Assembly (NCBI GenBank): GCA_003243965.1
Contig: QHBO01000011.1
Span: 1-64,000, forward strand
Direction of reading: 5' to 3'
Source: Chloroflexota bacterium
Lineage (GTDB): Bacteria; Chloroflexota; Limnocylindria; QHBO01
DNA length: 64,000 bases
Positions 1 to 10,314 of this stretch are shown piece after piece. The notes beneath the pieces were generated by a model. That model was not told where the DNA came from, made no database searches, and was given only the letters and a program-made list of their open reading frames with translations. A program made the translations under genes and the position numbers. Each line of letters opens with the position of its first letter. Positions within the stretch are counted from its first letter, which is position 1.

Positions 1-1
1 C

Positions 2-163
2 CTGGAGATCGCCCGCCGTTCGCGCGCGGCAAAGGTGACCGATGCGGTGCTGCAGCCGCCCCGGTTCTACGACGTCGATCTGTCGGGACCGCGCGGCTAC
101 GTGCTGCTCCCCAAGCTGGATGAGATCCGCGCCTTTGCGCAACCGATGCTGACCGGTCCATGA
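2..163 (+). CDS. C-terminal fragment of an unidentified protein (5' truncated by the window)
   Basis: An open frame enters at base 2 and stops at TGA 161-163, giving 53 residues that begin LEIARRSRAAKV and end AQPMLTGP. The start lies outside the window and the fragment is too short for the ORF track. Codon use is GC-rich with strong third-position bias, as in neighbouring real genes, and no competing frame is better. I do not recognise the family. It is followed by about 65 bases before the convergent DUF6220-like gene. Confidence 0.5.
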   Translation: MEIARRSRAAKVTDAVLQPPRFYDVDLSGPRGYVLLPKLDEIRAFAQPMLTGP

Positions 164-228
164 TCGGGTTGTAGTCAACAAGCAGCGCGGCGAGTCCGGG
201 GAGACGAAGAAGAAGTGGCCGCCCAGCC

Positions 229-690
229 CTACTCGTCGGCCGGCGCGGTCAGGCGGGCCCGCCGTTCGCTGCGGCTCTCCCGGATCCCGGTGTGGCGTGC
301 CAGCCAGAGGGCGATCCAGAAGATCGCCAGCGCATTGACCGGATGCAGCGCGGCGACCATCGGGATGCTGGCGCGGAATGCGACGAACACCGACTGGAGC
401 GTGAACAGGACGAGCACCAGGACGGTCAGCCAGACACGGTTTCGGGTCAGACGTCCGACGAGCGCCAGCGCCAGCAGGACGAGCGTCAGCCATCCGAAGG
501 TGTAGCCGAACGAGCGGTGCACCTCGAAGGTCGAGCCGGCCATCACCGCGTAGCCGGCGAGGAAGACCTGGACCACCACGCAGGCCACGAACAGCCAGGC
601 AGCCACGCCGTACGCGAGGCGCGCGAAATAGGCGGTCGGTGTCAGCGACCCGCGGTCCGCAGTTGCGGCGGCCTGGGCGGGATGTGCCAC
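229..690 (-). CDS. DUF6220-like four-helix membrane protein
   Basis: About 153 residues with four hydrophobic segments: YGVAAWLFVACVVVQVFLAG, FGWLTLVLLALALVG, VWLTVLVLVLFTLQSVFVAF and HPVNALAIFWIALWLA. Conserved-looking histidines occur as VHRSFGY and ALHPVNA, the pattern of the small actinobacterial/chloroflexal DUF6220 family, whose function is unknown. I start at the GTG giving VAHPAQAAA, because the upstream ORF-track residues (MRRRWSAGST...) are arginine-rich shadow sequence. No clear Shine-Dalgarno is visible. The gene is followed about 70 bases upstream by the luciferase-like gene on the same strand, so the two may be co-transcribed. Heme binding by the histidines is possible but not shown. 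Confidence 0.6.
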   Translation of the reverse strand: MAHPAQAAATADRGSLTPTAYFARLAYGVAAWLFVACVVVQVFLAGYAVMAGSTFEVHRSFGYTFGWLTLVLLALALVGRLTRNRVWLTVLVLVLFTLQSVFVAFRASIPMVAALHPVNALAIFWIALWLARHTGIRESRSERRARLTAPADE

Positions 691-760
691 GAGATGCAAC
701 CTGGTTCGACTGTGACGCGGAGCATACGCGGCCGCGCAGGCACTCGCGCTCGCGAACGAC

Positions 761-1711
761 CTACGCGCCGTCAGCCATCGGTCGCACCTCGTTGATCCAG
801 CGCTCCAGCGTCTCCGCATCGAACGGGGCGGGCACCTCGCCTATGAACGTGTGGAAGCCGATCTCCTTGCAGGCGCGCATCTTCTCGGCGATCTGCTGCG
901 GCGTGCCGACCCAGAAGGTGTCGTCGTCGGCAACGTCGCTGAGCGGCGTGCGGTTGTGCTCCATGGTCGTTTCCCACAGGCGACGCGCGTCGGCTTCCGT
1001 GTCGCGGATGAAGGGCTTGCAGCCGATGGTCAGCTCGATGTCTGCCGGATCACGGCCCACGTCGTCGCAGTGCCGAAGCAGCACCTCGGTCTTATGCCGC
1101 AGCGTCTCGACGCTCCCCATCGCGTTCCACATGTCCGCGTGTCGGGCCACGGTGCGCAGGGTCTTGCGCTCGCCCGATCCGCCGATCAGGATCGGAACGT
1201 GGTCCTGCACCGGGCGCGGGAGAAGAACGAGCTCTTCGAATCGGTATCGGCCCTGTCCCGATGAGGTGACCGACCTCCCGTCGAGCAGGGCGCGTACCGC
1301 GGCGACCGAGTCCTCCAGCCAGTCGAGGCGCTGCCCGAAGCCGCTGCCGAACTCGATGCCGTGCGCAGTGTGCTCGAGCTCGAACCAGGCCCCGCCGAGG
1401 CCGGCAATCACCCGTCCCGCGCTCACATGGTCGAGGGTCGTCAGGGTCTTGGCCACGAGCCCCGGATTGCGGAAGGTGTTCGCCCCGACCAGGAGCCCGA
1501 GTCGCACCCGCGAGGTGACAGCGGCCCACGCGGCGAGAGTGGTGTAGCCCTCGAAGATCGGCTGGTACGGATCGCCGAAGATCGCGTACAGGTGGTCCCA
1601 GGTCCACAGGCTGTCGTAGCCGAGCGCGTCTACGCGCTTCGCGGCGGCTTCGAAGGCTTGCCAGTCGGTCGCCTGGCCCCAGAGGCCCACCCCGAGTCGG
1701 GATTCCGTCAC
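761..1711 (-). CDS. LLM-class (luciferase-like) flavin-dependent oxidoreductase
   Basis: A 316-residue bacterial-luciferase-family TIM-barrel protein that would use FMN or F420. Family marks are the N-terminal strand LGVGLWGQATDW, WTWDHLYAIFGDPYQP, the VRLGLLVGANTFRNPGLVAK segment and IPILIGGSGERKTLRTVARHADMWN (seen as VPILIGGSGERKT). The ORF track runs to 1909, but the GTG at 1711 gives MTESRLGVG and is preceded by GGGAGGTGATC, a strong ribosome site, so I use it. Length is normal for F420-dependent members. The substrate cannot be read from the sequence. A second member of this superfamily lies at the far right end of the window. Confidence 0.85.
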   Translation of the reverse strand: MTESRLGVGLWGQATDWQAFEAAAKRVDALGYDSLWTWDHLYAIFGDPYQPIFEGYTTLAAWAAVTSRVRLGLLVGANTFRNPGLVAKTLTTLDHVSAGRVIAGLGGAWFELEHTAHGIEFGSGFGQRLDWLEDSVAAVRALLDGRSVTSSGQGRYRFEELVLLPRPVQDHVPILIGGSGERKTLRTVARHADMWNAMGSVETLRHKTEVLLRHCDDVGRDPADIELTIGCKPFIRDTEADARRLWETTMEHNRTPLSDVADDDTFWVGTPQQIAEKMRACKEIGFHTFIGEVPAPFDAETLERWINEVRPMADGA

Positions 1712-1842
1712 ACGATCACCTCCCGCTGCCGCTTCATGACCTTGATTGCGCCTCGCGACGCCTCCCTCCGGGAGAGTACTCGCGCGGCGGCTGCGGCACC
1801 GGTCGGTCGACGACATCGGCGGCGGCATGGAAAGATGACGCC

Positions 1843-2598
1843 ATGTCGATCGTGCTGGTGACCGTCCTCTCCAGCTTCCTTGCCTCGGCAGTCGAGTTCG
1901 TGGAGGCATTGACCGTCGTCCTTGCCGCCGGCATCACGCGGCAATGGCGTTCGACGCTGATCGGTGCCGGGGCTGCAGTCCTCACTCTGGCCGTGCTGAT
2001 CGGCGTGTTCGGCACCGCCCTCGTGCGCTTCGTCCCGATCGAGCTGCTGCGCCTGCTGGTCGGCTGCGTGCTGCTCATCTTTGGGCTGCAATGGCTGACC
2101 AAGGCGATCCTGCGCGCGGCCGGTGCGCGCGCACGGCGTGACGAGGGCGCCCTGTACGCAGCCGATGTCGCCGAGCTTGCCGCCGATCCGCCGGTCCCCG
2201 GCTCCGGGATGGACTGGATCAGCTTCACGGTCGCCTTCAAGGGCGTGCTCCTCGAGGGGCTGGAGGTGGCGTTCATCGTCATCAGCTTCGGAAGCACCTC
2301 CCGGCAGCTTGGTCCGGCGGCGCTCGGGGCGGCTGCGGCGGCGGTATTGGTGATGACGGCCGGAGTGCTGCTCCGGCGACCCCTGGCACGGGTCCCGGAG
2401 AACGGGCTGAAGTTCGTGGTGGGCCTGATGCTGACCAGCTTCGGCGCCTACTGGGGCGGTGAGGGAGTGGGGATCGACTGGCCAACCGGCGACCTGACGA
2501 TCCTCGGCCTGCTGATCGGGTTCGCGGTCGCATCGCTCCTCGCCGTCCGCCTCGTGGCCTCGGGGCGTGGCGTGCGCCGGGCGGCGGGCGCGGCGTGA
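1843..2598 (+). CDS. Polytopic membrane protein, COG4280-like
   Basis: A 251-residue protein with about seven hydrophobic segments. Paired acidic motifs lie inside helices: AVEFVEALTVVLAAG near the N terminus and LLEGLEVAFIVISFG near residue 140, with GLKFVVGLMLTSFGAYWGGEGVG following. This duplicated E-rich helix pattern resembles the uncharacterised family COG4280 and is loosely reminiscent of FTR1 iron permeases and UPF0016 cation transporters, so metal-ion transport is a guess. It is divergent from the luciferase-like gene. Its stop overlaps the possible GTG start of the next small membrane gene, so the two probably form one unit. Confidence 0.65.
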   Translation: MSIVLVTVLSSFLASAVEFVEALTVVLAAGITRQWRSTLIGAGAAVLTLAVLIGVFGTALVRFVPIELLRLLVGCVLLIFGLQWLTKAILRAAGARARRDEGALYAADVAELAADPPVPGSGMDWISFTVAFKGVLLEGLEVAFIVISFGSTSRQLGPAALGAAAAAVLVMTAGVLLRRPLARVPENGLKFVVGLMLTSFGAYWGGEGVGIDWPTGDLTILGLLIGFAVASLLAVRLVASGRGVRRAAGAA

Positions 2599-2828
2599 AG
2601 CCGGGGAATCCGATGCGGTACCTGCGCGCGTTCGGCCGCTTCTGGTGGGACTTCCTGGTCGGGGATCGCCTCGAACTGTTTCTCGGCCCGATCGCGGTCC
2701 TTGCCGTTGCCGCCCTCCTCGTCCGGTGGGGCGCATCGGGGCTGGTCGCGGGAGCGGTTCTCTTCGGCTTGGTGATCGTCACCGGGGCGCTGAGCCTGGC
2801 GCTGGTCGTGGCCGCGGGGCGTCGCTGA
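2595..2828 (+). CDS. Small two-helix membrane protein coupled to the COG4280-like gene
   Basis: A 77-residue product with an amphipathic, aromatic N terminus (YLRAFGRFWWDFLVGDRLELF) and two hydrophobic segments (LGPIAVLAVAALLVRWGASG and LVAGAVLFGLVIVTGALSLAL). The GTG at 2595 overlaps the upstream stop. An in-frame ATG at 2613, six codons later and preceded by GGGGA at good spacing, is an equally likely start. Position and size suggest an accessory subunit of the upstream membrane protein. No function is assigned. Confidence 0.6.
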   Translation: MKPGNPMRYLRAFGRFWWDFLVGDRLELFLGPIAVLAVAALLVRWGASGLVAGAVLFGLVIVTGALSLALVVAAGRR

Positions 2829-2981
2829 CCGGGCGAACGCCGGTTGGCCCGCATCTCGGCATCCAACGGATCGGCGGTGAACGGTTGACGCCGTTCCTAC
2901 CATGGTGAGCCGGCGCCATCCGGGGAGGGCGGTCCGGAAGCACCGAAAGCGGGGGGCCGCCGCCGTGACGAAGGAGCGCGA

Positions 2982-4442
2982 ATGGCAGCCACGACCCTTC
3001 CCACCGATCCCGAGCTCGGCCTGGAGAGGAACGCCGTCGGACTGACGGAGGTCCTGTTCCAGTCGATCACCCACATGGCTCCGGCGGCCGCGGTCGCCTT
3101 CTCCATCATCTTCGCCACCACCTACTCCGGCGGCGCCACGCCCCTGGCGGTGGTGATCGCCCTGATCGGGTGCCTGCTTGTGGCGAACTCGATCGGTCAG
3201 CTGGCGCAACATCTCCCGTCGGCCGGCGGCCTGTACACCTACAACGCCCGGGGGCTCGGAGACGCCGTGGGCTTCCTGGTGGCCTGGGGCTTCATCCTCG
3301 CCGAACCGCTGGTGGCGCCGCTGCTGTACCTCATCTTCGCGTACGTGGTGGCCGGAACGCTGACCACGCATCTCCACACCCCGGCAGAGCTATGGATCCT
3401 GTTCGCCATCCTGGCTGGCCTCATCGTCTGGGCGCTCACCTACTTCGGGGTCCGGCTTTCGACGCGCACCGGCGTCCTGCTCGGTGCCTTCGAGATCGTC
3501 GTGTTCCTTGCGCTGGCGGTGACGCTGATCATCGCCGCGGGGGGCAGGAACACGCTCGCGGTCTTCTCCCCGACAACCGGTACGGCCAACGGGCTGGGCA
3601 GCGTCTTCCCGGGGATGATCTTCGCCATCCTGGCCTTCGTCGGCTTCGAGGCGGCTGCCCCGCTGGGTGAGGAGGCGCGCAACCCGCGGCGAACGGTGAA
3701 GCTCGCCGTTCTCCTATCGTGCTTCCTGATCGGGCTCTTCTATGTGCTCACCTACTACGCCGCGACGGTGTACTTCGGCCCGGCTCGAATGGCTGCCGAC
3801 TTCTACGGTTTCAACAATGCGGATCCGTGGACCGGCCTTGCCACCGAGGTGTGGGGCGCCGGGTGGATCGTCGTCTTCCTGGCCGTGGCAAACAGCGCCA
3901 TTGCGAACTCGAATGCGGCGTCGACCGCAGCCACCAGGGTGGCCTACGCAATGGGTCGCATCGGCCTGTTGCCGGCGGCCTTCGCCAGGGTCCACCCGGT
4001 GCACCGCACCCCGGTGACCGCGGTGCACGTCCAGGGAGCGGGCGGCATCATCGTCGCCGTCCTGCTGGGCCTGGTGCTCGGCGGTCCGCTGCCGGCGTTC
4101 AGCCTCATCGGATCGACGGTGACCCTGATCGTGATCGGGATCTACATCCTGACCAACATCTCGTGCACCGTCTTCTACGCGCGCGAGCGGCGGAACGAGT
4201 TCAACCCGCTCATGCACCTGGTCTTCCCGGTGCTCGGCGTGCTGGCCTTCATTCCGGCGGTGATCGCGTCGCTCGGGATCGGATTCCTGGGGATCCAGAT
4301 CCAGCCGCTCGCTTACCCGGTGAGCCTTGCGCCGATCCTCATCCTTGCCTGGATGGCGCTCGGCGTGGTGGTGCTCGCCTCCCTGCTGGCCCGCGGCCGG
4401 GATCGGTTGGCGCGCACCGGCGAGATCTTCCAGGAGGGCTGA
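2982..4442 (+). CDS. APC-superfamily amino acid/polyamine permease
   Basis: A 486-residue transporter with about twelve membrane segments. The N-terminal consensus is present as LTEVLFQSITHMAPAAAVAFS, followed by GLYTYNARGLGDAVGFLVAWG and FVGFEAAAPLGEEARNPRRTV, the TM6-7 signature of COG0531 permeases. The ATG follows GAAGGAGCGCGA, a good ribosome site. It is convergent with the acetamidase gene and separated from it by a 13-bp hairpin. If the two are functionally linked it could import an amine or amide, but substrate is not readable from sequence. Confidence 0.85.
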   Translation: MAATTLPTDPELGLERNAVGLTEVLFQSITHMAPAAAVAFSIIFATTYSGGATPLAVVIALIGCLLVANSIGQLAQHLPSAGGLYTYNARGLGDAVGFLVAWGFILAEPLVAPLLYLIFAYVVAGTLTTHLHTPAELWILFAILAGLIVWALTYFGVRLSTRTGVLLGAFEIVVFLALAVTLIIAAGGRNTLAVFSPTTGTANGLGSVFPGMIFAILAFVGFEAAAPLGEEARNPRRTVKLAVLLSCFLIGLFYVLTYYAATVYFGPARMAADFYGFNNADPWTGLATEVWGAGWIVVFLAVANSAIANSNAASTAATRVAYAMGRIGLLPAAFARVHPVHRTPVTAVHVQGAGGIIVAVLLGLVLGGPLPAFSLIGSTVTLIVIGIYILTNISCTVFYARERRNEFNPLMHLVFPVLGVLAFIPAVIASLGIGFLGIQIQPLAYPVSLAPILILAWMALGVVVLASLLARGRDRLARTGEIFQEG

Positions 4443-4448
4443 ACCGAT

Positions 4449-4481
4449 GGCGACGCCGGTCACCCGACGACCGGCGTCGCC
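4449..4481. terminator. Bidirectional hairpin between convergent genes
   Basis: A perfect 13-bp inverted repeat, GGCGACGCCGGTC and GACCGGCGTCGCC, encloses a 7-base loop and fills the whole gap between the permease stop and the acetamidase stop. There is no T-run on either side, so it is a U-tract-less terminator candidate or an RNA-stabilising hairpin. Confidence 0.65.
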
Positions 4482-5420
4482 CTAGCCGAAGATGCCCAGC
4501 GGGCAGTAGGCGGTCACGATCCAGTTCGGCGCGTCGACCACCTCGCTGATCTTCAGGTCGACCGTCACGCTGCACAGCAGGTACGCGTCGATCGCCGCGA
4601 TCCCGTGTTCACGCCCGAGATACTCGATCATGCGTCGCGTGGCGTCGCGGGCGGCGGTCAACAGGTCGGGCCCCACGCCGTCGGTGGCGTAGAACGGACC
4701 GCGATTGGTGGCGCTGGCCAGCGGCCCGGCGGTCTGGAACTCGGGGGCGGTGACGTGCAGATCCTTTCTGACCGTGAGCCGCACCACGATGCGCATCGGC
4801 GTCTCGATCGCGGTCCCGCACACCTCGCCGTCGCCCTGGGCCGCGTGGCCGTCGCCCATCGAGAACAGGGCGCCCGGCGCGTAGACCGGCAGAAAGAGCC
4901 GCGCTCCGGCGGTGAGGTGCTTGGTGTCCATGTTGCCGCCGAACGTGTCCGGCGGAATGGTGGAGTGGGGCCCCTCTTCCCGCGGCGCCACGCCGATCTC
5001 CCCGCAGAACGGCGCGAGCGGGATCCGAGCTCCCGGAAGCAGCTCGCCGATGCCATCGCGAAGCTGCGTGATTCGCAGTGCCGCCGCGGGAAACTCGTCG
5101 GCGAGCAGCCCAAAGCCCGGAATGCTGGCGGTCCAGCCCCAGCCCGCGGGCTGGAAGTCCAGCAGCTCGACCTGCAGCGTGTCCCCTGGCTCCGCGCCCT
5201 CCACCGCGACAGGGCCGTTGACCTGGTCGACGCGCCCGAAGTCGAGGGTCGTGACGTCCGCGACGGTCGAGTCCTCGGTCAGCTGCCCGCCCGAGGCGTC
5301 GAGCGCGTCGATCTCCACCACGCTGCCGCTCGAGACGGTTGCCACGGGCGGCAGGGATCGGTCCCAGGCGAGGTGGTACTGGTCGCTTCGGATGTGGACT
5401 GAGGCCGATGGCGTCGCCAT
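4482..5420 (-). CDS. Acetamidase/formamidase family amidohydrolase
   Basis: A 312-residue member of the acetamidase/formamidase (FmdA_AmdA) family, which hydrolyses short amides to the acid and ammonia. Family marks include the early HLAWDRSLPPVATV, VNGPVAVEGAEPGDTLQV, FGGNMDTKHLTAGARLFLPV, SMGDGHAAQGDGEVCGTAIE and the C-terminal LLCSVTVDLKISEVVDAPN. The ATG at 5420 follows TAGGAAGGAAAAG; the 32 upstream ORF residues belong to the end of iolB in another frame. It begins 18 bases after the iolB stop on the same strand and so looks like the last gene of the inositol operon, which is unusual. Confidence 0.85.
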   Translation of the reverse strand: MATPSASVHIRSDQYHLAWDRSLPPVATVSSGSVVEIDALDASGGQLTEDSTVADVTTLDFGRVDQVNGPVAVEGAEPGDTLQVELLDFQPAGWGWTASIPGFGLLADEFPAAALRITQLRDGIGELLPGARIPLAPFCGEIGVAPREEGPHSTIPPDTFGGNMDTKHLTAGARLFLPVYAPGALFSMGDGHAAQGDGEVCGTAIETPMRIVVRLTVRKDLHVTAPEFQTAGPLASATNRGPFYATDGVGPDLLTAARDATRRMIEYLGREHGIAAIDAYLLCSVTVDLKISEVVDAPNWIVTAYCPLGIFG

Positions 5421-5437
5421 GTGAGCACTTTTCCTTC

Positions 5438-6267
5438 CTAGCGGGGCGCACCCCTGCCGAGCGTCGGGTCCCAGTTCATCAGCCAGGCATGGTCCGGATC
5501 GGTCGTGAAGTTCCATCGCCGCGCCGGACCGGCCATCACGTTGAGGTAGTAGCAGTCGTAACCGGGGGCCGCGGCGACCGCATGGTACCCGCGGGGCACG
5601 AGAACGACGTCGCCATCGTTGGCGGCGATCGTCTCGTCGAGCAGCCTGTCGGCGGTGTAGATCCGCTGCAGCGCGAAGCCTCGCGGATCGGCGAAGCGGT
5701 AGAAATACGTCTCCTCGAGCAGCGCCTCGTTTGGAGGATCCTCCGTGTCGTGCTTGTGCGGCGGATAGGACGACCAGTTTCCGGCCGGCGTGAACACCTC
5801 GACCAGGATCAGTCGGCCGGCGACCGCGTCGGGCGGCAGCAGATGCTGAACGCGCCGCGCCGTCGGCCCGTCACCCCGCTCCTCGACGCGCATCTCGCCC
5901 TCGGCCACGATCCGCGTGTCGCGCACCGGCCCTCCCGGAGCAGACGCGAGGACGACGCACGCATCCGAGGTGGCCGTGACGGACAGGTCCTGTCCAGGAC
6001 CGATGACGGCTACGCCCGGAAGGCCGCCGGCGGACAGCGCCCGCCGGCCACCGAGGGTCCCGAGCTCGCGTTGCTGCACGCGCAGCGCGGCTCCGCCCTC
6101 GACCAGGACGACCGCCAGCTCCCGTTCGTCCCCTGGGCGCTGGATCCGATCGCCGGGTCCGAGGGAATGGACCTCCAGGCCGATGTAATCCCAGCCCGCC
6201 TCCGCCGGGTTGAACGCGATCGATCGCCCCGTGCGACCGTCTCGCGCGGAACGGACCAGCAGCGGGC

Positions 6268-6271
<4 letters not shown>
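5438..6271 (-). CDS. iolB: 5-deoxy-glucuronate isomerase
   Basis: A 277-residue bicupin that converts 5-deoxy-glucuronate to 2-deoxy-5-keto-gluconate in myo-inositol catabolism. Diagnostic sequence is YPPHKHDTEDPPNEALLEETYFYRF in the C-terminal cupin, with the metal-binding His/His/Glu set, plus VLVPRGYHAVAAAPGYDCYYLNVMAG. The N-terminal cupin carries GWDYIGLEVHSLGPGDRI. The 815-residue ORF-track entry runs backward through iolD in another frame and is wrong. The GTG at 6271 overlaps the iolD stop as GTGA (GTG 6274 is the alternative). Confidence 0.92.
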
Positions 6272-8142
<1,871 letters not shown>

Positions 8143-8151
8143 CGGTGCGCC

Positions 8152-9021
8152 TCAGACATCGAAGCCCAGCTCGCGCAGGTAGGCGAGGTTGCGCCGCGCG
8201 ATCGGCAGTGGCTTGTCGAACGGCGCCGGGTACATGTCCTGCTCGACGACCGCCCAGCCGGCGTAAGCCGTCTCGTCGAGGACCTGCTTGAGCGCCCGCA
8301 TGTCGACCGATCCCTCCTCGAGCAGGCAGAAGACCTCGTTGCGGACCGCCTCGCCGAAATCCCAGCCCTCGCTCCGCGCCCGCGCGAGCACGGCGGAGTC
8401 GACGTTCTTGAGGTGCAGGTACTCGATCCGCGCGCGGTGCTCCCGAACAAAGGCCACCGGCTCGCCGCCGGCATAGGCGTGGTGTCCGGTGTCGAGGCAC
8501 AGGTTGACCCGATGCCGATCGGTGAGCTCGAGGAAGCGCTCGATCTCCGCCTCCGACTCGACCGGGGTGTCGGCGTGCGGATGGAGCACCGTGCGCAGGC
8601 CGCGAACCGCCGCACGGTCGGCCAGGGTGTGCGCGCTCTCGGCCAGCAGGCGCCACCCCTCCCCGTCGATGGTCCGCTGGTCGGGCGGCTCTCCCCGCGG
8701 CAGCAGGATCAGGTAGCGCGCGTCCGCAGCGGTGGCGATCGCGAGCAGCTGGTCGAGGCTGTCGGCGAGGTCATCGACCGCCTGCGCGGCGTGAAACCGG
8801 CCCATCAGCATCACCCCGGTCAGCTCCAGCTCCCGGTGGCGCAGCTCGGGGAGCAGGTCCTCGGGCGTCGCCGCCAGGTAGCCCAGCGGACCGAGCTCGA
8901 TGGCGGAATAGCCTGCCGCGGACGCCTCGTCCAGGAAGCGCTCGGGAGGCGTCTGCAGCGGGTCGACCGGGTTCCACACGCCCCACGAGTCGGGGCAGGT
9001 GGCGGCGCGGATCGGGTTCAC
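8152..9021 (-). CDS. iolE: Inosose dehydratase-like sugar isomerase/epimerase
   Basis: A 289-residue TIM-barrel of the AP-endonuclease-2/xylose-isomerase-like family. CPDSWGVWNP at the start is typical of IolE (2-keto-myo-inositol dehydratase). Metal-site motifs follow: AIELGPLGYL, TVLHPHADTPVE, NLCLDTGHHAYAGG, IEYLHLKNVD and GWAVVEQDMYPA. The dehydratase would supply the dione substrate for IolD. The GTG at 9021 overlaps the upstream dehydrogenase stop by four bases (GTGA). Operon position supports IolE rather than an IolI/IolO-type epimerase. Confidence 0.88.
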   Translation of the reverse strand: MNPIRAATCPDSWGVWNPVDPLQTPPERFLDEASAAGYSAIELGPLGYLAATPEDLLPELRHRELELTGVMLMGRFHAAQAVDDLADSLDQLLAIATAADARYLILLPRGEPPDQRTIDGEGWRLLAESAHTLADRAAVRGLRTVLHPHADTPVESEAEIERFLELTDRHRVNLCLDTGHHAYAGGEPVAFVREHRARIEYLHLKNVDSAVLARARSEGWDFGEAVRNEVFCLLEEGSVDMRALKQVLDETAYAGWAVVEQDMYPAPFDKPLPIARRNLAYLRELGFDV

Positions 9022-10115
9022 GACGTCATCGCCGCACCGATGGCGGTCAGCAGGTCCAGATTGCGCCGGGCATCGGGCACCCCGGTCAGCGGCGGCCGCC
9101 CGGAAACGACACTCTCGTGAAAATGAGCGAGCTCGCGGAGGAAGGCCTCCTGGTACGAGGCTACGATCCGTGTGGTGCGCAGCTCATCTCCGCGCCCCTC
9201 CTCGATCTCGAGAGCGGTGGGCGCGTTGCGCAGGTATGGCGATGGAAAGTCGAGTCGCACGCGGCTGCTCTGACCGATGAAGTCGAACGTCTCACGATAG
9301 TGGCGCACGCCGGGCACCGAGGTCCACGCGTACGCGGCCCTGACGTCGCCGGGAAAGGCGATCACGGCCGCGAAACTGGTGCCGCTCGCCCAATGGTGCG
9401 CGGAGACAACACCGGTCGGCTCGCCAACGATGCCGCGCAGGATGTCGATGTCGTGGATGGCGCTCGACATCAGCAGCTGGCCCGCGACCAGGTCCTCGTC
9501 CGCCCGCGCGCCCAGCTGGGCCTCAATCAGGTTGCGCGGGGCGCCGGACAGCACCCTGCCGGCGACCTCCGCCGGTGTGAGGGGCAGCTCCGGCTCGCGA
9601 TGCGGGGGAATGCCGAGCAGGGCGTGGTGGGTGAAATAGGCCGGATCGTCGACGTTGACCACCACCGCGTCGACGAGCCGCAGATCGGGCATCTGAGCGA
9701 CCTGCTGCGCCGCGAGCCGGTAGGCCGGATCGAAGCGCTTGTGCATGCCGACCATCACCGTCCGGCCGGCGCGCTCCGCAGCCTCGCCGATGGCATCGGT
9801 CTGTCGCTGGGTGTACGCGAGCGGCTTCTCGACGAACACGTGCAGGCCTCGCTCGAGCGCCGCCAGAACGATCTGGCTGTGATCGCCGGATGACAGCACC
9901 GCGACGGCGTCCAGTGGCTCGTCCAGCAGCCGGCGCCACTCGGTGCTGCGGCTGGCGACCCGGTAGTGGTCGGCCACCAGCTGCAGGCGCGCCGCGTCGA
10001 GGTCGCAGAGCGCGGCGACAACGAATCGGTCCGAGAGGTCACGCAGGTGGGGGAGGTGCATGATCTGCGCGATGGCCCCGCAGCCAACCACACCGATGCG
10101 CAGGATCCTGGTCAC
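9018..10115 (-). CDS. Gfo/Idh/MocA-family NAD(P)-dependent oxidoreductase, probable inositol dehydrogenase
   Basis: A 365-residue protein with an N-terminal Rossmann fold (RIGVVGCGAIAQIMHLPHL), the family EKP motif in VFVEKPLAYTQRQ, GMHKRFDPAY and the active-site region SAIHDIDILRGI. As first gene of the inositol operon it most likely oxidises myo-inositol or scyllo-inositol to the inosose used by IolE, but the family is broad, so I give no symbol. The start is GTG at 10115. It reads away from the two-component operon, and the 200-base gap between them should hold the promoter. Confidence 0.85.
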   Translation of the reverse strand: MTRILRIGVVGCGAIAQIMHLPHLRDLSDRFVVAALCDLDAARLQLVADHYRVASRSTEWRRLLDEPLDAVAVLSSGDHSQIVLAALERGLHVFVEKPLAYTQRQTDAIGEAAERAGRTVMVGMHKRFDPAYRLAAQQVAQMPDLRLVDAVVVNVDDPAYFTHHALLGIPPHREPELPLTPAEVAGRVLSGAPRNLIEAQLGARADEDLVAGQLLMSSAIHDIDILRGIVGEPTGVVSAHHWASGTSFAAVIAFPGDVRAAYAWTSVPGVRHYRETFDFIGQSSRVRLDFPSPYLRNAPTALEIEEGRGDELRTTRIVASYQEAFLRELAHFHESVVSGRPPLTGVPDARRNLDLLTAIGAAMTS

Positions 10116-10314
10116 CGTTTCATCGCGCCGAGACTCCGGGAGGGCGGGCGAGGCACACTGCCCAATGGTGGCAGAGCCGATACCATCGGTGCCCGCCCCG
10201 CGCGCGTTCTGCCGCTCGCGCGGCAGGATCAGAGCGTTCTCATGAGATTCTTAGGTCCGTGGTGCACAGTCGGTGACGCGCTGACCAACGGCCCATCACG
10301 TTGCCTGGAGGCCC
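10116..10314. promoter_or_regulatory. Divergent control region between inositol operon and two-component operon
   Basis: This gap holds several dyads: CCGAT-ACC-ATCGG at 10177-10189, CTGCCGC-TCGC-GCGGCAG at 10209-10226 and the TTCTCA/TTCTTA direct repeat at 10237-10253 (listed separately). The first two are candidate operators for the leftward inositol operon. No IolR-type repressor gene is present in the window. No clear -35/-10 pair for the leftward operon can be fixed by eye. Confidence 0.4.
10237..10253 (+). promoter_or_regulatory. Candidate OmpR-family operator (11-bp-spaced direct repeat)
   Basis: TTCTCA at 10237 and TTCTTA at 10248 are direct repeats with an 11-bp period, the one-helical-turn spacing bound by OmpR/PhoB dimers. 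They lie about 60 bases before the response regulator start. Autoregulation is inferred. Confidence 0.5.
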
